Shown: positions 57,956 through 64,000 of the stretch, piece after piece
How positions within the stretch are numbered: the stretch's first letter is position 1
How the letters are laid out: the number at the start of each line of letters is the position of its first letter
NCBI GenBank assembly: GCA_030063045.1
Contig: JAQSEB010000166.1
Location: 1-64,000 of the forward strand
Reading direction: 5' to 3'
Source of the DNA: Pratylenchus scribneri
Taxonomy: Eukaryota; Nematoda; Chromadorea; Rhabditida; Pratylenchidae
DNA length: 64,000 nt
The notes under the pieces: model-generated
Seen by the model: only the letters and a program-made list of their open reading frames with translations
Told to the model about the DNA's origin: nothing
The model's database searches: none
Made by a program: the position numbers and the translations under genes

Positions 57956-60080
57956 ATGCCATTGCACTCAAATTTGGCCATCCTCTTTCTACTCTTCTCC
58001 ATCAATTTTCGGCACTCATTGGTGGAAGCCGTCTATGGATACGGCGATTCCGGCGGCTATTCTGATGAATCTGAAGAATCTGGCGAATATGGCGGCGGTT
58101 ATTTTCAAGGGGGATATGGACGCGAATATGGGGGACATCGACCAACACCATATTATGGCCAAATGCCCGGATGGCAATATGGCTACGCAACAGGGCCATT
58201 TTCGGCAGGAGGATTCGATGGTCCTGCAGGATGGCCGCCTACGGCTGGAGGTTGGGAAATGGGTAAATTTTGGGTCCCCAAAGTAAGCCAAAAATTAAAT
58301 ATTTTCTTTTTGTTATATTTGTATATCTTCAAAATTTTACAAAAGGTTAATTTTTACTCGGTCTGATAAGCTTCTAATTCAAAAATATAATCATTACAAA
58401 AAAAAAAAAATAAAAATGCCCAGTAATAAAGTGATAATGATTAAATTCAATTTTAGGCCAAATTTGGCCTCAACCGCCTCCTCCCTCATCCTTCGGTGCC
58501 CCCCAATATCGGGTACCCGTGATGCCAATGCCATGGCCGCCTGCCCAGCCTCCGGCATTCCCAATGCCACCTCCTCCTCAATTCCCTTGTTATCCTCCAT
58601 ATTCGTGCCAACCGCCAGGAACTCCTTCACCACCTGGACAACCGCCGAGCAGTGAGGAAAATTTAAATATTTCATTTATAAAATTTTAACAATTATCGAG
58701 GGTTTTAATAAATAATAAGAAAGATGCCTGAAAGCATTCAAAATGCAAACTTTTTAATAAAATTTAACATATACCTCTAGGTCTAGGCATAATTTACAAA
58801 AAATTCAGTCTTCGGCATAAAATTATGGATTAAAATTCTTAAAAATTATTTTAATTAAAAATTTATTCTCATATCAATTTTGAATTTTGATCGAATTCAT
58901 AGTAATTTTAATTTATTAAAGTATTATGCATTCTGCTGGAAAAATAATATAAATTTTTAACTTTACTTCCTCTCATATTTTAAAGCCGGACCACCATCGC
59001 CGCCTGGCTCCACAGCTGCCACTCCGACGGAAACCACAACGGGCAGTGGCGGAACTGGTTCCACAATTTCGGCATCGGCTGCAACTGGGACTGCCTCTAC
59101 TCAAAGTGGAATTACAACGGCATCTGTGACGGGCAGTACAATTTGTAAATTTAAGCAATTTAATTTTTTTACTCCTTTTTTTGTGTATTTTTTCAGCCTC
59201 TTCCCAGGGAGCATTGAGTCAGGCACAACGAGCCACCGTACTTCAAGTTCACAATGATCTACGGTCCACCTTGGCCCGGGGCACAGCTCGAAATCAGACG
59301 GGCACAATGCCCACAGGCACAAATATTCTTCAATTGGTTTATGACACTGGGCTGGAGGCAACCGCACAAAGTTTGGAATTATTTACAAAATAAATTTAAA
59401 ATGTGCATTTTTATTTTTCTTTATTAGGCTGGTCCCAGCAATGTACTTTTGAACATTCGGATACTTCCGCTCGCAACAATTCCGGCGAAAATTTGTTCTG
59501 GACCTCAAATTTGACAATTCCATTTGGTAGGAAAATAATTTAATAAGTAAAAATATAAATAAAATGTTGCTTTTTATTTATATATTAATTTAATTAAATT
59601 AGGTATAAAATTTTAAAAATTAAAATTTGATTTAAATTATACTAATATATTTATATTAAAATTTCCCAGAACAAGTGTTGGTCGAGGCCAGCAATTTTTG
59701 GTGGCAAGAACTGGTAAATTTTGGTATCCAAGCCAGCCTTGTTCTTTCCACCACCGAATTCAACAAAGGCATCGGTCATTGGAGTCAGGTTGGACCAAAT
59801 AAATGGCCTAATTCTCTTTTATATAAAATATAGATGGCATGGGCCACAACTTCACGTTTGGGTTGCGGCGTCAACGTTTGCTCCAATGCCACCTATGTGG
59901 TGTGCCATTATAATCCAGCGTAAGGGAAATTAACAATTTTCCCAATTTTAATATTTCTATTATTCCAGAGGCAATATCATCGATCAAGTCATCTATAAAC
60001 AGGGAACTTCATGCGGCGATTGTGTGACAGATTATTCAACTAGTTGCAATCAAACGAATTCATTGTGCATTGTTCCATAA
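57956..60080 (+). CDS. Secreted CAP/SCP (venom-allergen-like) protein with Gly/Pro/Thr-rich N-terminal modules
   Basis: Exons 57956-58262, 58457-58651, 58986-59144, 59197-59370, 59428-59526, 59670-59788, 59834-59919 and 59969-60080 give 416 aa. Signal peptide, then a Gly/Tyr/Glu-rich region (YGYGDSGGYSDESEESGEYG), a Pro-rich block with FPCYPPYSCQPPG, a Thr/Ser/Gly mucin-like linker and a complete CAP domain (about residues 225-416): VHNDLRS, QCTFEHS, GENLFW, signature GHWSQMAWATTSRLGCG and YVVCHYNP, plus conserved cysteines. CAP proteins of parasitic nematodes are secreted, and several modulate host defence. The three-module N-terminal extension is unusual; typical nematode VAPs are signal plus CAP. 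Introns 1-5 are phase 1, fitting module shuffling. Confidence 0.9.
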
Positions 60081-60505
60081 TTGGACGGACTCAAATATTG
60101 GAGTCAAAAAAGAAATAAAACCAATTTAAAAATATTTTAATTTCACATCCAAAAATTAATAAATATTTTGCCGCAACGGCTTATCCTTTTATGCAAATCT
60201 TGTGATTCTGAAAATGTTGGGTTTGCAACAGTCTGTTCTGTTCAGCCCAAAATATTTATACTTCTAATAACAGCCCATTTCTCCATTTTTTGTTTCTTTC
60301 CATCCACTTCCGAAATTCACTCACTCTATATTCAATAATACAATACAATCTCCATCAACAATTTCTTTTCCTCTTTCCCCGTCAAGCTATTTCTAAATAA
60401 ATACCGTGGCAATTAGTGCCAACTTCCTCGTACCCATTACCAATAAGGCCCGAGGCTGATTTTGTGCGGGGAATGTGCAGGCTTGAATTTTGGTGGAGGC
60501 GGGAG
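60081..60505. other. Intergenic, no supported gene
   Basis: 425 bp after the CAP gene with an early AATAAA (near 60113). No gene seen. Confidence 0.5.
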
Positions 60506-60712
60506 GATATGCCGAGAGATGGATTTTTGGGTGGGAGATATGCCGAGAGATGGATTTTTGGGTGGGAGATATGCCGAGAGATGGATTTTTGGGTGGGAGA
60601 TATGCCGAGAGATGGATTTTTGGGTGGGAGATATGCCGAGAGATGGATTTTTGGGTGGGAGATATGCCGAGAGATGGATTTTTGGGTGGGAGATATGCCG
60701 AGCGATGGATTT
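60506..60712 (+). repeat. 31-bp minisatellite, about 6.7 copies
   Basis: Unit starts GATATGCCGAGAGATGGATT and repeats exactly at 60506, 60537, 60568, 60599, 60630, 60661 and, with one change (GAG to GCG), 60692. All three frames are open on the plus strand because the unit lacks stops and 31 is not divisible by 3, so the overlapping long frames are artefacts. Followed at 60779-60866 by a looser GGCGGTAAAAAAG/GGAGGAAAAAAAG repeat. Confidence 0.95.
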
Positions 60713-60963
60713 ACCCATTTACTTTATGATTTTTAGAAAAAAAAAAATCAAAAATTTCATTTTTGGTGTCATTGGCGGTAAAAAAGTGATTTTTGGAGGA
60801 AAAAAAGTCTTGGCGGTAAAAAAGATTTTTTTGGCGGAAAAAAAGTTTTTTTTGGAGGAAAAAAAATAGCATGTAATTTTAAATATAAACAAAAATCAAT
60901 TGCTCAATTTTTAAAGACTTTGGCTCGCATGAGTCGTTCACTATCACGGCAGCAGCAGGTGAC

Positions 60964-63903
60964 ATGAATTTTGGACGACAAAATAGCGCATTCACTTTAA
61001 AATCAAACCGACAAGAAGAAATGAAACGCAAACAACAATACTTCCATGCTTTGGATGCACAAGAGAAAAAACAAGGAATGGAAAAAGTATTGCACAAATT
61101 AACTCAGGTAAATACAATAAAATTAAATTTGTTATTAAGGGTAAAATAAATCATTTAATATTAAATGAAATAAAATATAAACAAGCCAGATTGCTCCATC
61201 AAATGCTCAACATCAAATTGTATCAGAAAATGATCAGCGACAATCAAATTCGACACAATTTCGATCAACAATTGAATTTGCAAAATGGCTGCTTTCATCG
61301 AAGAAAGGTGAAGGATTGCCAATGCCTCAAAGGCATTCTTCACATTCACATTCTCATCAATCATCGCAACAACAACAATTACCCATTTTGGATAGGAAAG
61401 GAAAAGGGATTCTGCTGGAATCAGAAACAGGTTGTTAGAGGGAATTAAACAACAACTGTTCCCCCTAGGTCCAATTAGCTCTCCGGGATTATAAAACCAA
61501 TCCAAATCCCCCACTAAGTGTTCATTCGCCCCGATAGGCCCTGGTTTAGTTGGGATTGGGCACCCCAACATCCCAGCGGCCCAGCGATGGGCCAGCCGCC
61601 CCAAATCCCAATCTTCGCCTATTATAATTATTATTGTGATTTCCAATCGGATAAATGAATGTTAATATTCCAATTCGGCAAATGGGGGGTTGGGATGAAC
61701 GACTTTCCCCAACAATATCCCTCACCCCAAATCTGACGTCCCGTAATTGGAAGTCTAATTTGGGAAGCGAACCTCCAACATTTTATGGCGCAGTCAGCAG
61801 GATGCAGCAGGATGAAGCAGGATGCAGAATATCCCGCAGCAATAATAACAACAATTTGACATGCCGAAAGGAATATTCAACGGACTGCAGCAAGGAAACA
61901 TCATTGGAATGCAGATTCAACACCGACTTGCAAGCAGTCGCGGTAAACAAGCTAATGAATTTTGAGAGAGCAGGTACAAAAATTCTCTAAGGAGAGAAGC
62001 TGCTAAACGTAGGAAAGATTTGATTATTGCCAAATAATAATACTCATAGCGAAGAGAATATCAAGATGAATAAATTCTTAAATCCATTTAAATGAACTAA
62101 TTTCTAGGCAAAACAGGCTTCTATAAAATACAAATTTACGATCATAGTTTTTCCATTGAAGAATTAAGTTAACAACACCAAATAAAAGATGAAATAAATT
62201 AAAATGAATTTTGGCTATAAAAAAAACAGCAATAGGTGTATTCAAAATTTAGGCTTAGTGAGGAAAGCCTTGAAGAATTAATCGAGCCAAAAATAATTCC
62301 ACAAAAATAATTCCAAAAACAAATCAGTGGAAGAAGCTGATCAAATAGTGCCATAGGAGCAAAAAGAGAAGAGAAAGAACTAGAAAAGTCATTCATTGCT
62401 TTTGGTAAGATCAGTCTACTGTTTCCTAATTGGCAGTAGGCGGCTGAAAGCAATGGACCAGTAATATCAGTTTGCTGTTTTCTGGTTGGCAGCAAACGGC
62501 TGGATAATAGGAAAAGAAGCAAAAATTAGCTGTAAACATTTTTCTAGGATTTAATCATAGGAGAAGACAAACAAAAAGACATGGCAATTAATCAAAGCAA
62601 TTGGATATACCATCCGAATAAAAATAGGATTGTTTATCAGAAGAATAGGAGAATCAAATGATAGGGAGGCGAAGAACAAATGGCGGTTCAAAAAATTCTA
62701 GGAAAAAAATTAGGTGAAGGAATAGCGAAGAACGGAAATAAGAAGATCGACGGCGAACACGGAAGCTTTGTTCAGCTGCAAACAACAGGATAACAGCTGG
62801 CATGCGGATTGGAGGCTTTGGCTATTTCACTTCAATTCGAGCAGTTGGACAATAAATTCATCGGGATCCGCCCGGACGGAGATGCTACCAAATGGAAAAA
62901 GAATGAAGAAGAACAAAATTGAACAACAAAAGATCAAACTTTGATTCATTCATTTCATTTTTGGGGACCCTCAATTGCGCGAGGGCGCGCAAAATTTAGA
63001 GGAGAGGAATGTTAGAGGGAATTAAACAACAACTGTTCCCCCTAGGTCCAATTAGCTCTCCGGGATTATAAAACCAATCCAAATCCCCCACTAAGTGTTC
63101 ATTCGCCCCGATCGGCCCTAGGATTAGTTGGGATTGGGCTCCCCAGCTTCCTAGCGGCCCAGCGATGGGCCAGCCGCCCCAATTCCCAATCTTCGCCTAT
63201 TATTATTATTGTGATTTCCATTCGGATAAATGAATGTTAATATTCCAATTCGGCTAATGGGGGGTTGGGATGAACGACTTTCCCCAACAATATCCCTCAC
63301 CCCAAATCTGACGTCCCGTAATTGGAAGTCTAATTTGGGAAGCGAACCTCCAACATTTTACAGGTGATGTGGATTCTAAAAAAAATATTGTAGGAAATTG
63401 AGTCCCAAAATGTATCGAATTTTTATTTTCTATAAGAATTCACTTATTATTATTATAAACTTAAAGCTAACAAATTGTTAAAAATTGTTCCTAAAATTAG
63501 CAATATTGTTAAATCATAATCAGATATATTATTTACGAAAACTCTGAATTGGTCAATGAATTTTGAAATTTAATGTATTTATAATTTAAATATAATAATT
63601 TAATTTAAAAATACATATTAAAGTTTTAAATTATTTTCAGATAATCCAACAGCTCATTTTCGTCCTGATAATTTTATTCAAGCATATCCACCGCAACATC
63701 ATCAAAGTCAAACAGCATTTGAGGCTTTACCTTCAAATTCATTTAGTCAAAATGAAATAGAGAAGCAACAAAGATTGCTAAAATATTTTAATCAGCAACA
63801 TCAAAATGATGTATTTGGTCAAATTGGTGAAGGAGCAAATTGGCAAGGGCCACAACGGCAACAACATTTATTATTGGGTGGAGGCATTGATCATCACATT
63901 TGA
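60964..63903 (+). CDS. Gln/His-rich protein with N-terminal coiled-coil motif, unknown (interrupted by LTR element in an intron)
   Basis: Exons 60964-61107, 61190-61430 and 63641-63903 join in frame to at least 215 aa. The first exon encodes a basic helix (RQEEMKRKQQYFHALDAQEK) like those of coiled-coil cytoskeletal proteins; exons 2-3 are rich in Gln, His and Ser (HSSHSHSHQSSQQQQ) and probably disordered. No known domain. The frame stops with TGA at 63901, but an open frame two bases shifted (from ATG at 63905: MRENIYHPLPDQDLMEKAIN) continues to the window end in the same style, so a frameshift, assembly error or further exon is likely. An upstream ATG at 60931 opens a short 12-codon frame. 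Intron 2 carries a 1.93 kb LTR element exactly at its donor. Confidence 0.55.
61433..61785 (+). repeat. 5' LTR
   Basis: 353 bp, TGTTAGAGGGAATTAAAC start, GC-rich middle (CCCAGCGGCCCAGCGATGGG) and a region usable as promoter/polyadenylation in LTRs. Paired with 63010-63360. Confidence 0.9.
63010..63360 (+). repeat. 3' LTR
   Basis: 351 bp, same start and end as the 5' LTR; differs mainly around the GATCGGCCCTAGG segment and in a TTATTATTATT run. Followed by the CAGGT duplication and then the gene's own intron donor context GTGATG. Confidence 0.9.
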
Positions 63904-64000
63904 TGAGGGAAAACATTTATCATCCACTTCCAGATCAAGATTTAATGGAGAAAGCTATTAATCATCAAATCCATCTTGCACATCAATATGATGCCATTTC

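Larger units (their letters stand above)
61433..63360 (+). mobile_element. Non-autonomous LTR retrotransposon, 1928 bp, 5-bp TSD
   Basis: Two direct LTRs (353 and 351 bp) starting TGTTAGAGGG and ending CCAACATTTTA; flanking 5-bp repeat CAGGT (61428-61432 and 63361-63365). A primer-binding-site-like TGGCGCAGTCAGCAGG begins right after the 5' LTR (61786), and a purine tract GAGGAGAGGAA sits right before the 3' LTR (62999-63009). The 1224-bp interior has no gag or pol frame, so it must be mobilised in trans. The LTRs differ by roughly ten changes, so the insertion is not brand new. Confidence 0.9.

Noticed and set aside
60416..60869. Long overlapping frames with repeated FWVGDMPRDGFLGG-type peptides
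   Set aside because: They are the three-frame translation of a 31-bp minisatellite, not a protein gene.
61161..61990. Frames of 161 aa (-) and 111 aa (+) in the LTR region
   Set aside because: They run from exon into LTR and interior without gag/pol features; chance frames in GC-richer LTR sequence.
1..64000. CRISPR arrays, bacterial operons, riboswitches, phage elements
   Set aside because: The window is eukaryotic; repeats seen are transposon termini, LTRs and a minisatellite, with no spacer-repeat pattern.
1..64000. tRNA and rRNA genes
   Set aside because: I scanned by eye for tRNA-like box A/B motifs and rRNA signatures and found none I could support; a covariance-model scan would settle this.

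Overview
The window looks like nuclear DNA of a plant-parasitic tylenchid nematode, most likely a cyst nematode (Heteroderidae, Globodera/Heterodera) or a close relative such as Rotylenchulus. The DNA is AT-rich, genes are broken by many 40-60 bp introns, and at least five introns begin with GC instead of GT, a trait reported for Globodera. Gene content points the same way: a secreted glutathione-synthetase-like protein (an effector family of cyst and reniform nematodes), a nematode nuclear hormone receptor, a worm-type 7TM chemoreceptor, a CAP/venom-allergen-like protein, and two bacterial-type genes that look horizontally acquired (a peroxiredoxin and a decayed CapA). The assignment rests on family recognition only; no search was run.

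Layout. 1-2451: a PIF/Harbinger transposon cut by the left edge. 2452-6663: mostly non-coding, with a small Asn-rich peptide gene and a 1.46 kb hAT-like non-autonomous element. 6664-10418: secreted GS-like gene (+). 10791-13965: nuclear hormone receptor (-). 16676-17998: damaged four-TM (LAPTM-like) gene (+). 18316-18576: small membrane protein (-). 19249-20256: bacterial-type peroxiredoxin (-). 21058-24303: second Harbinger copy, full length with TIRs and TSD, inverted relative to the first and apparently identical over the shared 2451 bp. 24460-24880: small secreted protein (-). 26442-29296: cytochrome P450 (+). 29438-30145: secreted double six-cysteine protein with beta-defensin-like spacing (-). 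31425-32669: secreted 7-EF-hand protein (+). 35007-37251: 7TM chemoreceptor (+). 37731-38483: CapA pseudogene (-). 39129-42679: EFR3 (+). 43185-45025: unrecognised secreted helical protein (+) with a foldback transposon in its intron. 46137-48520: BUD13 (-), divergent from LENG8 at 49070-54027 (+). 55226-60080: a tandem pair of secreted proteins sharing N-terminal modules, only the second with a CAP domain. 60964-end: Gln/His-rich coiled-coil gene carrying a non-autonomous LTR retrotransposon placed on a splice donor.

How it fits together. There is no operon or single pathway. Housekeeping genes (EFR3 for plasma-membrane PI4K anchoring, BUD13 and LENG8 for RNA processing and export) are interspersed with secreted or environment-facing genes and many young mobile elements. 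The mobile layer is the most striking structural feature: PIF/Harbinger, hAT-like, two Mutator-like (9-10 bp TSD) elements, a Tc1/mariner-like hairpin and an LTR element, several with legible target-site duplications. Most gene models below were assembled by hand from splice signals and reading-frame continuity, and every multi-exon coding model closes in frame.
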